A stretch of DNA of 64,000 nt from Aphelenchoides besseyi (GCA_024699855.1 JAMPIQ010000001.1:5704001-5768000); one strand, 5' to 3'. Shown: positions 10,319 through 24,825, counted from the stretch's first letter. A program made the numbers and translations. Notes: generated by a model not told the origin, from the letters alone.

Positions 10319-13300
10319 TCAACGAGATTTTCCATGGGAGTTCAGGAGTTCGGCGCATTGGGTCATACAAGATGCGTCTTTTTGCAGGTCAGACAAATCG
10401 TGAAGTTGTAACAGTTTCTCGCAGTTTTGAATCTTCATCGCATTGCATTCCGTTCCTTCCATCGTGCATCTGCAATTTGGACAATCAACGAGATTGTGAC
10501 AAACAAGAGAGTTCAGTTGAACAGTCGTCAGCAATCAGCAGATCAGGTTCTACCGTTTCTAAGAAGCTTTTGAGAGTGTTAGAAAGTCTGGGTGTGACCC
10601 GACTTAATTGTTTCAACCAACTAATCGAATAAAAACTCAAAGAAGCTTTGGGAATCAACAAAAACGGTTTTTAAGGGTCTCCTAAATCAAACGAAAATGC
10701 CGAACAGAAAGCAATTCAGTTACACCAATTAGAAGTCTATTCAGATTCCAGAAAGATGTCGTCTAGAAGTCAAAAAGTTCAGAAATTCAAACTTACGTGC
10801 AACTCATGCATGGCGTGATATTCCGCGTTTCACCGCGACGAATCGGAAGCCCATTGATCTCACAAGTTTCTACAGCAACCAACTAACTACTTCGTTCTTC
10901 GACTCACCCTTCTCCCGCCAATGTTCCAAATCGATTCGCTCGAAGTGGTCGCAATTCAAGTGGGCGTTTCTGCAAAAGATACGATCGAAATCAACATCCG
11001 TCTACTCACTGGTTCTCGTCGGGCAAATCGAAAACGTTGGGTTGCAAAAACGTCAAAAATTCTGAGTTCTGACAAAACAAGTTTGCCAATTTGATTTTGC
11101 GAATTTCTTGCAATTGCGCTGAAAGAAGCGATTAATTGAAGAGCTCAGTAGTAACTTACCGGGAGTGAATTTAGCGGCCGCGTTGTCATTCTCGTAGAAA
11201 AATCGATCGCATTTCTTCAACCGTCGAAACTGTTCGGCCAAAATACAACTCATCGTGTGACCTGGAAAGTTTGTTGATTGACAGATACGATAGTCAAATG
11301 AGCGATCGAGTTTAACCACTGTATTGGGTGTTCAAGGACAGCAATGAGGAGATAGTTGACTGTCATAATGAACTTCCAGCCACAACACGCTTGGAATTGA
11401 CGGCTATTCATCGGAAGCTCATTGAAATACAACATGAATTCAAATGAGGATAAAAAATCCACTCATAACTTATCAGTCAAATTACTCATTGGATTAATTG
11501 AACTTTTTGTCGATTAAAAAACTCACCCAAGAGAGCACCAGGTCGTGGTCGTTCGCTGACCAACCTAAACGAAAATCATACTCACGTTCAATACGAAAAC
11601 AGACCCCGGAAACAGATCAATGTCGTCAACATGCTCGTAAGCCAATCGCAACGCTGCAACCGATGACTCGTCCATGATGTCCAAAAGATCGTTAAAGTTT
11701 TGAGCGCGTTTAAGTCCACAGAACGGTCGGTAGTCGTTGTAAACTTGAACACCGTGATCACGGGCCCGAAGAATGTTAATGGCAATCAAATCCATTCCCG
11801 AAGTCGGCTCGCCTCGTCTAAATCCGTCCGATTAGTTGCAATTGCAATCTTTCTTTACCGTGCAAACAAGTGATTACGCAGTGCAGTTGTGATGTGACGA
11901 TCAAATGCCATTGCTGGTGTGCCTAACAGTCCCATCAACATGGAGTCCATTCCGCCGGCCGAACGATTGTAAATCGGTCCGACATGTCCGAAGTGATTGG
12001 CCAAATCCACGGGATCACTCATTACTTGATATTTCGAATCCAAACGCGGGAACATTCTTCTCACAAGTGTGTGACCAAACCTGAACAACTGACATTGGAA
12101 TGCTGATGATTCGCAGTCTTACCGAAAAGCAGCAGTTGCAAAAGGCTGTGAGATTGCTGCATCACATGTGTCATCGTAATTCTGAAAACTTGTGAACTGA
12201 ACACCTACGCAAACTCACCTTGTAATAACCGTCTTTCTGTGGCAACAAATCGTATTCAGCCAACAAGTTTTTCCCAATGATTTTGGGCAGAAACTCGGCG
12301 AAAACAATATGTTGGAATTGAGCAACATGAATTCTTCGAGTTTCCTACAAAACGCTTTCAAACTTATCGTCCCGCTGACCACTCACTTGATACAAACGTT
12401 CGTCGTCCCATTGCGGATTGATGGCTGCCAGTTGGTGGGCAATTCGATTGTGTTCGCGGAGCATGAAAGTGTGCATCATTGTGAGTCCCGGCTGATGCGA
12501 ATTTCGCTCGTCTCCGGCCACAAAACACATTTCTTTCGGAAGTGATCGGCAATCTTTTTCCTGCAAATTGATACGTGATTCGAGAATGAACTCGAAACTT
12601 CTCAAAATCATTCTAATCGTATATTACCTGACCGCCCTGCGGCAAAGCCATGTGATTAACGTCGCCCAAGTTGGTGAAGTTCATTAGACCACCGCGGAAC
12701 ATTCGCAGATTGTTTGCTTCGCACAGAGTCGAACCGTAAATAGCGGATCCATCAACAAAAGCAGTCAACTAAAACAGCCAAACTAACAGAGACCCGTCGA
12801 CTTTGTCTACCTGATTAATTTGACCACGATAACCCAAATTCAATTGACCCAAAACCGAACGAGCAAACGGTAAGCATCTAAAACCGTTCTGTTGGTAACT
12901 TCAAGTATTTGACAAAAAATTTTGAATGTTTAAAAAGTATCTCAGAAACCTATGCACACCATCAAAACATCAACTTACCGTGGCTCTCCATTTGGATAGT
13001 GAGTTGGGAAGTGTGGATCGCCGGTCTCAACTCTCAACGGCATACAATGTTGTGATAGGGTGGTCGGAGAATCACAGCGCGTGCAGTTCAAAATTTGATC
13101 GTCAGCAGAACGAGCGACTGGTGAGTGTGTAAGCTCGTGATCCACGAACTGACCAAACTGCATGATCATGTGAGTGAAATGAACGTGCGAGATGTTAACA
13201 TCCGAATGAACGGTGTTGGAGATCTTGCGAGCCGATGGCAATGCTCGGCCCGACTTTGCTTTGGACCTCGGCTGATCAAAACCATCATCGTAGACGGGAG

Positions 13301-16300
13301 TCATCAGATGTTTGAGAGGAGTGAACGCATTGCCGAATTCCGGATGCTTTAAATTATTGCACCAACCCGACGGGTGTCTGTAGCGACTTGTATGATCGCA
13401 TGGAAGTGCTCGAGGCAAACACTCGTCCACTCCATTGCCGTACTCACTCAAGAAGGCGGTGTAGTTATTGAAAACCTCGTGAATTGGTACGCCCGGTAAC
13501 AAGCGTTGCAAAAGCTCGTTATTCAACCGGGGCAACTCCTCGCCGTCCGGAAGAGTTCGGCTGCAAATTTTGTTCATTGGATTGAACGAGAGAACTCACC
13601 CTTCAGCCAGAATCTTCGTTGATTCCAAGAGAACATCGGCAACACGTGAAAAGTGTTTTGTCTCCGCTTTCGAACGCATCATATTCCCGTATGCGTACAA
13701 CGGATCGCCACGTTGAAATTGCCGTTGATCTCACAAACATTGATTAACCATCTCATTAGTTGCTAACTCACTTTTCTCGACCAGAAGTTTTTCTTTTCGA
13801 TTTCTTTCCTCGACGTTGAATTTTGCCAACTCCACGACTTTGACCAAAGTTTGTCGATTGATCGGCAACTCGATTGACAAGTCGTCGTCCTTCCACGCAG
13901 CCAAATCGAACTTCGGAATTGAATCCGCGGTACACGATAAAACCAAATTCCTACAACCAAAAAACTCGAACCACCACCAATCGTAACTTACTCGTAGCTA
14001 TCAGAGCGTAGGAAGGCCTGTGGTTGTACCAGCGACTGATCGCCAACATCACAGAGTAGACGTGCCAATGAGAACTTGCGGATTTCACTCAATTGTTTCT
14101 CCGAAAAAGCGGAATTAGCGAAAAAGTTTTCGTACCAAAAACGATCAGCTCGTGCGGTCTAAAAACTTCGTAATTCTGTTGACTAACTTGCTTCTTACCC
14201 GATAGAATTGGTTTCCCAGTATGCAGGCCATCGTCGAGCCAACAACTCCGCCGTTCTTTGGCTTCTCGGCCAAAGCTCCGATCAACAGATCGATGTCGTC
14301 AACAGAGTCGTAGATCTGCGACACTTTGGTTACAAGCTCAGCACTTAGCCATTCGCTTTTTAGGTCGTTAAAAGTGTAAATCTGCTAAACAATCACATTG
14401 CTTTCCAACTTAGAACTCACTCGTCCGAAACCGCAGTGTCGCCGCAACGTGACATACGATGGCAATCCATGATCTCGTCCCAATTTCAAGTTAATTGCAG
14501 CCAAATCCAAACCCAAACCCGTGACATGAGAGGCGAGAAATTCCCCACGAAATTCGGCAGCCAACTTGGGTCCTGTTTTTTCAATCGTGTTTGTGATCAA
14601 CTCGCTGAAAACCTTTTGATCGTAACTTCTGATTGCAACCTACTGAACAAGTTTTTCGAAACCACCACGTTGAAGCAAATAGTCGGGATTGTTGAACTGT
14701 TGAGTGAGTTTGATTCGCTGATTCGGAAGCAACGAAAAAGCCAACGCAGAAACTAAAACCGCAAACTCGTTCAGCGCATCGGCACTCAAATTCATGTCGT
14801 AGCTCGAATCAAACCCGGTACTCTTCAGACGCAATTCGTATCGTCTGAAATCATCACAGTACTCACACATTTCTTGTCCACCTACTTAATTGATTCCTGA
14901 CCCAAAAGCACGGGTAAAAACTCGTTGTAGGTCACGTGTTGTAGTTGTGCAATTAGAATCTTTCGCGACTCCTCAAAGATCCGTTCATCGTTCCAACGTC
15001 GATTCAGAATCTGAAATTTATGTAAACGTGATCTCACACGAAAACCTGCTTTCAGTTGAGTTGCTAGTCGATTGTGTTGCCGAGTCCACAGCGTGTGCAA
15101 AGCCGAGATTCCAGGCAGTAAATTGACGTCTCGAGTTCCAGATACAAAACAACGATTTGGAGCCGGTTGTTGAGAGCGACAGAATTCGTTTGATTGTCGA
15201 TCGGTTGGCAACAAGTCGTAGGCTCCGATTGTAGGAATGTTGATCGTAATCAATCGTCCACTGTCAGCTTTTCGCTTTCGAAGTTCGTCAATCGATGTTC
15301 CTAAAATCGATCGTGCTTTTCTCGCACAAGAAAACTAACCGTAAATGAAACTCCCGTCTAAATAACTCGACACTTCGTTAGCTTGCTCCCGTTGTCCCAA
15401 TTTACAGTGTCGAGGTTCTGCCGGCAAAGTACGAGAATGCGGAATGCAGGAGAGATTGTAGGTCGGATCTTCAGGCAAAATACGAATCGGATCACAATCC
15501 AAGTGTTTGAAATCGTTCGAACAACATGGGAGAGCATAGGACTGACCATTCACGATCAGCTGATTCGGTGCTACATGAGCCAAATCGCTTCCGATCACGT
15601 ACAACCAAAACGCGGTCATTTGAGTGATTTGTGAATTTGTTTCTCGAGGTGATTGGAAGATTTCCAACGAAATTTTTCGTTCATTTGGCAAATGAGCTCC
15701 GTCTTTCGATTCGCGCGCTTGTCCAACACCATCGGCATACGCGGCGGGAGCTAAGCGTTGTAACGGTTGAAAAGCGGCGCCGAAATTTGAATGAGCAACG
15801 TTGTTGCATTGACCGTCAAGTGAACGATAGAAAGTCGGTGGACAACTTTCGTTCGCACGTTCTCGACGATTCTGACACGTTCGACCCAAAATCGTACCTG
15901 AGAGGACGTTGTCATCAACTCCTGTTGCAATGTCGACATCACGAAGACCAAGACTAAAAGATCGTAGTTAAGCTCAATGGTGTGGTTGTTGAGAGAAGTG
16001 ATTTTTGAGGGTTTGTTCTTGAGAAGTCAAATCGCAACTAGAGCTTCTAGAGGAACTTACAGTAAAAGCCGTTTGGTCATTGATGTTGAGACATAAGCGG
16101 GAACACTCAAGGCCTTTGCCGCCTGATTGACCGAATGTAATCGAACGTATTCGGCAATTGGAGCCGAGAGTGGATGTCGCAACTCCAGAGGTCGTGCATC
16201 GTTTTCGTTCAACAAACGTTCGACTTCTCGTTGCGCATCTAACGCCGCTGTTTGGACCATTTTGTCCGGAATCTTCGGTCGCACCAACTGCGGCACGTTA

Positions 16301-16434
16301 CTCACACCGTAGACGCGCGCCGACGTGCGAATCTCGCTCTTCGTCTCATCGGCGCACGCAACAAACGAGCGTCCACAAGTGATTCGTAGTCCCGAGGCAA
16401 AGCGTACGAAAAACAGCAGAAACAGTAGACGCAT
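10319..16434 (-). CDS. secreted two-domain animal heme peroxidase; N-terminal domain apparently catalytically dead
   Basis: Large extracellular peroxidase with two tandem animal heme peroxidase domains. The start at 16434 ([15 protein letters not shown], signal peptide) lies 2 bp behind TTTTCCAG, a probable trans-splice acceptor. Domain 1 (about 16000-13900) keeps [29 protein letters not shown] and [13 protein letters not shown]. However, the distal motif GQFVDHE is replaced by LYVIGSD and the proximal RFGH by ALAF, so both heme histidines are lost. Domain 2 (about 13600-11050) keeps [39 protein letters not shown] and NILRARDHG, all needed for catalysis. The C-terminus is Cys-rich ([26 protein letters not shown]), as in nematode peroxidases. 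About 20 exons are split by short introns, with one longer 3' intron (about 10480-10796). Likely roles by family: cuticle/matrix cross-linking or host defence. Confidence 0.9.
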
Positions 16435-17114
16435 TCCTGGAAAACGTGAAAATGAAGAAGTGAGTTCAAATGTTCCAAATCGCGACACATCTTCTTTTTC
16501 ACGCGGAGATGCGCGACCGGTTTTCCCAACGCCGCCGATTGCACGCCGTTGAAGTTGACGGCACAACGCAAAACACAGCGGTGAGAATCCACTTCCACTC
16601 TACAGTCTCAATTAGAAAGATGACCACCAGTTGTTAACTCATCAATGGGACTTGTGAGATCGAGTTTGTCAATCGAAAGTGTTTCGAATTTCGAAGACAA
16701 CCACTTGTTATGTAATCTCGTCCCGTTGCACCAACTGGTTCCGCCGATTAACGCTAGAAGAAGACTCGAAGATGACCACTGGAAAGACGAGTTCGTTGAG
16801 GAAAAGTAGAGATTGATGAGTAATCGAAAGCCCGAAATGGTCAAAACAATGGATACGAAGCGATCGAACGAGTCTCGGGCTTTTATACTCGACGTTGACG
16901 AAATCGATTGCATAAGCCGGTGGTCATTCTCGTTTGGCGAACGATCAAAGTTCGAAGACGAACGAGTTTTTGCAAACACGACTTTTCGATTCACACGTTT
17001 TCGGTTCTTGTCCCTCGAATGAACGTAAACATCAAAAATTTACATTTTCAGGTTTTTGGTCACCGACCTTTTGGTCATTTTCATTTGCGACGTTAACCCT
17101 CGGTTTGTGTTTCA
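16435..17114. other. divergent promoter region with a TATA-like box
   Basis: Separates the peroxidase (minus) from the membrane protein (plus). On the minus strand TATAAAAG occurs near 16882-16889. It is well placed for a start site near 16855 and a 5' outron running to the TTTTCCAG acceptor just before the peroxidase ATG. The minus open frame here is probably outron rather than protein. Confidence 0.35.
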
Positions 17115-17694
17115 ATGTCCAAATCGGAGGTTCTCGCGAATCCATTGGCTTTGACGTACGTTATCGTGTTGGTGAGTCTACGGCGCTTGGAGCCCAAAAA
17201 TTCGTTTCCAGTTCTTTCTTTTTGGTTCTTTTATTGGATCGCCGGCGTTTGTTGTGGGCGATTTTTATTTTCAACGTTTGAAACCACTTCTACGTGATCC
17301 GCGTATGGAACTCTGCGACGTCTTGAAACACGAGAAACGTCTGTTAAGTTGCACGCTTGGACGCAAAATGTCGTTGGCAGCGTGGACGTTGGAATCGATT
17401 CTGATCATTTGCGTTTTCGGGCGTCTTTTCCATTTGTTTCGACACAAAAAATGGGGACCCGTACTCGACGTTCTCATCTTCGTTGGTCTGCTTGGCGCCG
17501 TGATTTGCAATCTTCTTGCCGTTCTATCGAACTGGGGCGTTTACTTCGGTGGTCTTAACGTTTTTCATCAGGTGACTTTGTTGCGGGAATCCTGTAGTAG
17601 AATTTTTCAGATCGGTCCTGTGGTCTCAGTTCTTTTTCTGACCGTCGGTCTTCTTTGTCGTTACGTTTTCAAGGTGGAATTTTTAGTTCAATGA
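17115..17694 (+). CDS. small multi-pass membrane protein, unknown
   Basis: Family not recognised. ATG at 17115; the first intron is GTGAGT...TTTCCAG, and a 39-bp in-frame segment (GTGACT...TTTTTCAG) is probably a second intron. The product is about 150-165 residues with four predicted membrane segments: LALTYVIVLFFLFGSFIGS, LESILIICVFGRLF, VLDVLIFVGLLGAVICNLLA and GPVVSVLFLTVGLLC. The loops are basic (RHKKW), and it ends VFKVEFLVQ. The topology suggests a small four-TM protein of endomembranes or plasma membrane. The stop is 156 bp upstream of the hcf-1 start on the same strand, so the pair could be an operon. Confidence 0.6.
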
Positions 17695-17850
17695 GAAGAT
17701 AAACTTTTTCAAAAACTCGCTCTCGTGCACGCTCTCAACTTCACCACGCTTTTCTTTTCCTTGGCAACTCGAGAGCGTTTTGGCGTCGCGTTTCAAAGAC
17801 TCTCGACGTCCATGCGCGGCGTCGTTTGTCCGACGCAATTTTGTTTGAAG

Positions 17851-20225
17851 ATGGACGAAGAAGAGACGACGAAGATTATTCCGGCGAAGTGGAATCGAAT
17901 CACGGTCGGTGCCGGTCCCGAGCCAATGTATGTGAGAGTTTTTGCGCTTGAAAACTTTTGTTTAGTCCACGACATGGTCATCGTGCAGTAGCAATCAAAG
18001 ACTTCATTGTGGTGTTTGGTGGTGGCAATGAGGGAATCGTCAATGATCTCTACGTCTTCAACACGACCAACAATCTCTGGTACAAGCCGTCGATGCGGGG
18101 CGATTTACCGCCTGGATTGGCGGCTTTTGGTTGGTTCTGGAGTTTTTGGCGCCTCAATTGCGTTTTCAGGAATGTGTACGGATGGCGTTCGGATTTTCAT
18201 TTTTGGCGGAATGGTCGATCGAAACGTGTGAGTTCGACGTTTTGCGCCCTTTCGACTTTCTTTCGTACGTCTTTCAGTTATTCGAACGATTTGTACGAAT
18301 TGGACGCTAGACGTTGGGAATATCGACTGTTCAATCCACGTACGACGCGTCAAACGACGTCAATTCCGCGTAAGCATAAGCGTTTTAGCGGATCAAAAAC
18401 GTTGTTCTAGCTCCGCGTTTCGCTCATTCCTTCAACATTGACAGCGAAGGCACAGCGTATGTTTTTGGCGGAATGACCATCGATCCGGAGAGCGACGAAG
18501 AACCGCGAAAGTTGAACGATTTTTATCGAATCAAACTCCAAACGGCGCCGGTAAGTGTGCACGTTTTTGCGTCTACGAACTTCTTTCCAGTTGATTGCAT
18601 TGTGGGAGGAAATGCGTCCGCAATCCGCAGGTCCATCGCCTCGCGAATCGCATAGCGCAGTAATCTACGAATCCGATGGACAGAAGGTAAATCGCGTGGG
18701 AAGCGAATCTTACGCCAACTTATAGCAACTGTTCATTTACGGTGGAATGGACGGGAAACGACGTCTGGACGACATTTGGTGTTGTGATTTGCACACCTTT
18801 CAATGGCAGCAAATCGAACAGTCGGGAATCGCACCGTTGGGTCGATCGCTTCATACCGCGAATATCATCGGCGATCGTATGTTCATCTTCGGCGGTTGGG
18901 TTCCTATGCATGGCGAACAAGTGGAGACCGAACAAATGCAATGGAAATGTTCGAACGATTTGGCGGCATTCAATTTGCAGACGTTAACGTGGGAAAAGTT
19001 GGGCGAAACCGAATTGCCGAAACCTCGTGCCGGTCATTGTGCCGCTGTAGTCTACAGTCGTTTGTACGTTTGGTCGGGACGTGATGGCATTCGTCGACTT
19101 ATGAATCAACAGTTGTGTTGCAAAGATATGCTTATGCTCGAAACCGAAGTTCCCGCAGCACCATCTCATCTGCAACTCATACGTGCTTCACTCGAGGGTG
19201 TCGAACTCCAATGGACTCCCGTACCGACGGCTGATGAGTATCGATTACAAACTCGAAAATTGGGTCCACCCGAACAACCTAAACCGAAACCTGTGGCCGC
19301 TGTAGCACCGTTAGATCAACAAGAAACATCGTCGTGGACCGACGGATCATCAACCGAAGACTCACCTCCAAAGGTTTGATTGATCTATCAACACATCTTA
19401 TTATTCCTTCAGTACTCATCTGTCAATCAACAAATGCCAAACAACATTTTGGACGATCCCGATCGTCTAGTTGATCCGGCCGATATTTCTCTTGATCTTC
19501 CGCCGATTGAAGAAGAGTGGCATGATGTTGCAATGATTAAAGGAACCACATACAAAGTCACTCACTACTTTATTGACAACAACACGGTTAGTCTCCAAAT
19601 GAGTGTTTAATCTTTTTTGTCAGAACGAAGCAGAACGACGAAAAGCTGCATTACAACCAGGAGTTCAATACAAATTCCGTTTGGCAGGTGTGAACTCCGT
19701 GGGTCAGGGAGAGTGGTCAAACGTTTCGACATTCCGAACATGTATTCCGGGTAACGCATCGATCGTTGATTCTAACTTGTTCTTAAGGCTTTCCGGGTGC
19801 TCCATCGTCAATCAAAATTTCGAAAGCTCAGGACTGCGCTGTTCTCAACTGGGCCGCACCATCAGGTTGGTCGAAATAAAGTCTCAAGTGTCTAATACTT
19901 ACATTTAGTTCCCAATGGTTCTATTTCCGAGTATTCGGTTTATTTAGCGATGCGTGGAGCGACGGACAACACGAACTCGTTTATGCGTGTGTACGCCGGG
20001 CCCGAACCTCGTTGTACGGTCGAGAACAAGGCTCTTCAACGTGCACATGTCGAGGCATCACCAAAACCGGCCGTCATATTCCGAATCGCTGCACGCAACG
20101 AAAAAGGCTACGGACCGGCAACACAAGTTCGTTGGCTTCAAGACAACTGGTCCACCGGCCGCAACTTCTCCACGCCATCACCTGCAACCACTCCCTACGC
20201 CGCGAAACGTCTTCGTCTCGATTAA
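17851..20225 (+). CDS. hcf-1: host cell factor 1 homologue (Kelch beta-propeller plus FN3)
   Basis: Nuclear transcriptional and chromatin co-regulator. In C. elegans HCF-1 acts in mitosis, chromatin modification and longevity (family knowledge). The start MDEEETTKIIPAKW leads straight into the first Kelch blade (WNRITVGAGPEPIPRHGHRA). Further blades carry double-glycine motifs: FIVVFGGGNEG, IFIFGGMVDRN, YVFGGMTIDP, FIYGGMDGKRR, MFIFGGWVP and the final LYVWSGRDG. A PAPSHLQLIRASLEGVELQW stretch starts the fibronectin type III pair. FN3 residues reappear at FRLAGVNSVGQGEWS and FRIAARNEKGYG. The protein ends in a basic KRLRLD tail, a possible nuclear localisation signal. The proteolytic HCF repeats of vertebrates are absent, as in the nematode protein, and total length (about 700) fits. 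About ten short introns. AATAAA near 20345. Confidence 0.95.
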
Positions 20226-20477
20226 CCTTCGTCTCTCTAATAACTTACTATTTTAATATTTTGGTTTTCATTTTCCAGTCATTTTAGTTTATGTTTGGTT
20301 TTTTTGCAATCTTGTCATTTCACATTTTCATCACCAACTTGGATAATAAACGCACATCGAGTCTCAACAATCGGGATAAACCATTGCTGTGAAAACTCCG
20401 GAAGGCCCAATAAAGAATGTTTGTGATTAACGTTTTTATTAAAATAAACTTAAACGTCCTAAACAACAAACAGGAAG

Positions 20478-21832
<1,355 letters not shown>

Positions 21833-22357
21833 GATTGAGAAACCTAAAAACGATGGAGTTGATCACGATGGAAGACGAAGTTGACCGCGAAACGCCGAGA
21901 AATCGAAAATGAACGCGATCGGCCTCTGAACACACGTGCACGTGGGTCATTTCGCTTTTGCTGTCCGTCGAACACTCAAAAGCTGTAAGTTCAAAGGAAC
22001 ACACGACCGAACAATGGAAACAAACGTTTGGAAGAGAAAACGAACGCTGAGCGAAGAAAACGGTCAATGAAGCGAATGCAGCAGTTAACTACCGATCGTA
22101 TTCACAATTTTGATCCAATCTGACTTAAGGGCCAAAGGAAATGGTCCGAAGACAATAAAGAAATCCGAGTGAGTAACCGACGATAACAAGACGAGTAAAT
22201 GAGATAAAAATGATGCTTCTTATCATTTTCGATCAAACCATCAAAAAGAATGACTCGTAGATCGTGGCTTGAGAATCGATATGAGAAATTGCCGTTGATC
22301 CAGCGATCAGTTTTGTTGTCAAGTCGGGAGCCCAAAGAACGATTTTCGATTGTCGAA
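21833..22357. other. divergent promoter between ech-6 and sugar transporter
   Basis: A 525-bp shared upstream region. Short open frames on both strands overlap and have no domain support. No TATA box stands out. Confidence 0.5.
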
Positions 22358-24385
22358 ATGAAGAAACATAACGGTAAGTGTCAAGCTCATCAACAGTCTG
22401 CTCGGCAACCAAAACTTATTGATTTTCCGGCGCCTTTTTCTGATAAAACAGTCGACCGCCACCCAATCGGGAGTTTTGTTGGGCTTCTTCACGCCAAAGA
22501 ACCGTTCACATAAACTCAGGGAATTACTCTCCGTTTTCAGGGCGCATGTTTTCGCCGTTGTACTTCCTGACAGTGATCGTGACCACATTGGGCGCTTCAA
22601 CTCAGTTCTACAACTACGGAATCGTGAATCCCGAACAGGAGCTATTAACGGGTGAGTTCATCTGTGTGCATTGCGTTTACTTCGATTCAGAGTGGATTAA
22701 TGAAACGTACGCGAATCGGAATCATGGAGTCGGACTCTCGGAGACACAAGTAAGTTGTCTAGCAGCTTCAAACTTCAATCGTTTCAGTTGAATTTGTTTT
22801 GGTCTTTTACTGTTTCGTCCATCGCCGTCGGTGCGATTGTTGGCGCCAGTTTAACGCGTTTGGCTGCTGAGAAAGCGGGTCGACGGAATGCGCTGATTCT
22901 GAACGGAGTTGTCAACGTTGTTGCTTCGTTGATGGAACTCACAGCCAAATTCTTCGCATCCCCCGAGTTGCTTATTGTCGGTCGTCTTGTTCTCGGCGCT
23001 TGTATGGGCCTAACGACAGGTCTGGTGCCAATGTAAGTGCTCTGAATTTGAAAACTCATTAGTCTTCAGGTATCTCATGGAAATCACACCTAGTCGTTAT
23101 CGTGGTGCTGCCGGAACATTTCATCAGGTCAGTCATCTTGTTTATAAATCAGTCTAAAACAGTTCTCTAGGTCGCAGTCGCATTTTCGGATTGGTTTTCG
23201 TTGTTCATGGGTCTGCCCGAAATTTTAGGATCTAAACGTTTGTGGCCGATAGCATTTGGATTCTCCGGTCTGCCCGCCTTAATCTTAGTTCTGATTCTAC
23301 CGTTCTGTCCCGAATCTCCTAAATATCTTTTGGTGTCGAAAGGAGAACGCGAGAAATCGAAATTGGCGCTGAACAAACTGGTGAGCTCCGACGAAGCGAA
23401 AACGATGTTCGAGCAAATGATCAAAGAAGCTGCGCTGTCGCAGGTAAGCATTCGGAAGACTTTATAGTAACACAAATTGTAGGAAGGACTGGGCACATAT
23501 CGTGAGCTTTTTACTCGCCGAGAGTTGCGAATTCCATTGATCGTTTCGATCACCGTAATGTTCGCTCAGCAATTCACGGGTTGCTCGGCCGTCTTCGCCT
23601 TCTCAACTGACATGTTCATCAACGCCGGAGTTACTTCACAGTCGGCACGATTCGCTACGTTGGCCGTTGGAATCGCTTATTTCCTATTTGCCTGCTCAGC
23701 ACCGTTCCTGATCGAACGTTTGGGACGACGAAAATTGTCGCTCTTTCAGTTGTTTTTCGTCACAATTTCGCTTACGATTTTGAGTGCTTTTACTTATCTT
23801 CAATCTCTTACTCAGGTGCCAATCACTCAAAGACTTTGACCGCTCTTTTCAGTCCAAATTCATGGCCTACGGTTCGATCATTTCGCTTGTAACGTACATG
23901 TGCGTCTACGGAGTCGGATCGCCGATTGCGTGGATGATAACAAGCGAACTGTTTGAAACAAAGGTTAGTCTCATTCTCATAAACAGAACCTTGTTTTCAG
24001 TTTCGATCCGCAGCCGTCACATTGGCCGTTTTCATTTCCTGGTCTCTTTCGTTCGTCATCTCCACTTGCTACCTTCCGTTCCAGCAGCTGGTTGGGATTT
24101 CGTTCTCTTTCCTGCCATTCATCGCTCTAAGTACCGTTTTCACTGTTCTCATTTACTTCCTACTGCCCGGTAAGTACCTCTCCAACTCTTTCCATTAATC
24201 AGCTCCTTATAGAAACTCAACACAAACCCACGGCCGAAGTCATCGAAGAGATTCGCTTTCGCGCAGCTTCGGTTTCTCAAGGTCATCCTTTCCGTTCGGT
24301 GCCGCAAAATATCTCCGACGAAACTCAATCTCTCATTTCTGATTCTGATTATTCGTATCATCGATACATGTCTATCACTGGCTGA
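22358..24385 (+). CDS. GLUT/SLC2-type facilitated sugar transporter (MFS)
   Basis: Twelve-TM plasma-membrane hexose transporter of the major facilitator superfamily. A mini first exon (MKKHN) splices to RMFSPLYFLTVIVTT. Sugar-porter signatures in order: EKAGRRNAL after TM2; VGRLVLGACMGLTTGLVPM then YLMEITPSRYRGAAG (family PxYxxEi.P.RGA); PESPKYLL before the central loop; QQFTGCSAVFAFS in TM7; ERLGRRKLS after TM8; PETQHKPT after TM12. The central cytoplasmic loop is lysine-rich (KGEREKSKLALNKL). The C-terminal tail is long and serine-rich. It has 9-10 exons with small introns, and AATAAA follows the stop within 25 bp. The QQ-G motif suggests glucose-type hexoses rather than polyols; the exact substrate is inference. 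Confidence 0.9.
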
Positions 24386-24825
24386 TCAAATTTTTTCATG
24401 TCAAATAAAAACTTTTCAAGCATAATTACCGAGCTAAAGAACAACGAAACAATGTACAAATTCTGAACTTACAGTCGAATTCTCGTGGCACTAAACTTGA
24501 CTTGAAAACGAAACTTGTTGCTCGAAATGCAACGAGCTTCAGCAGCTGAAAAAATTGCTCTTCGAGTTACTCGGAGGTCCAAACTGGAAACTTTTTCTTT
24601 ACGCCATAGGCTGCTTTTCTTTGGTGCTTGCGCTCTAAAGTTTCTAACGTTTTTGCTTAAGAATCTGAATTTTACTTGAGATTTTGAAGCCTTTTTTTAA
24701 TCGAAATCAAATAGGAATTTAAATCATGCATTCTATTTTGTTTATGGTGTTAATTCTTTATTTATACCCGTGAATTCCTCACATAACCGTTCACTATTGT
24801 TTGTGTGTTTTCAGTTAATTTCAAA
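24386..24825. other. rpl-22 upstream region
   Basis: AT-rich gap between the sugar transporter and rpl-22. It ends with GTGTTTTCAG at about 24805-24814, a strong trans-splice acceptor 11 bp before the rpl-22 ATG. Nothing else was recognised. Confidence 0.55.

Noticed and set aside
16608..16994. 128-codon minus-strand frame between peroxidase and the membrane gene
   Set aside because: Low-complexity Ser-rich translation downstream of a TATA-like box; better explained as the 5' outron of the peroxidase transcript.
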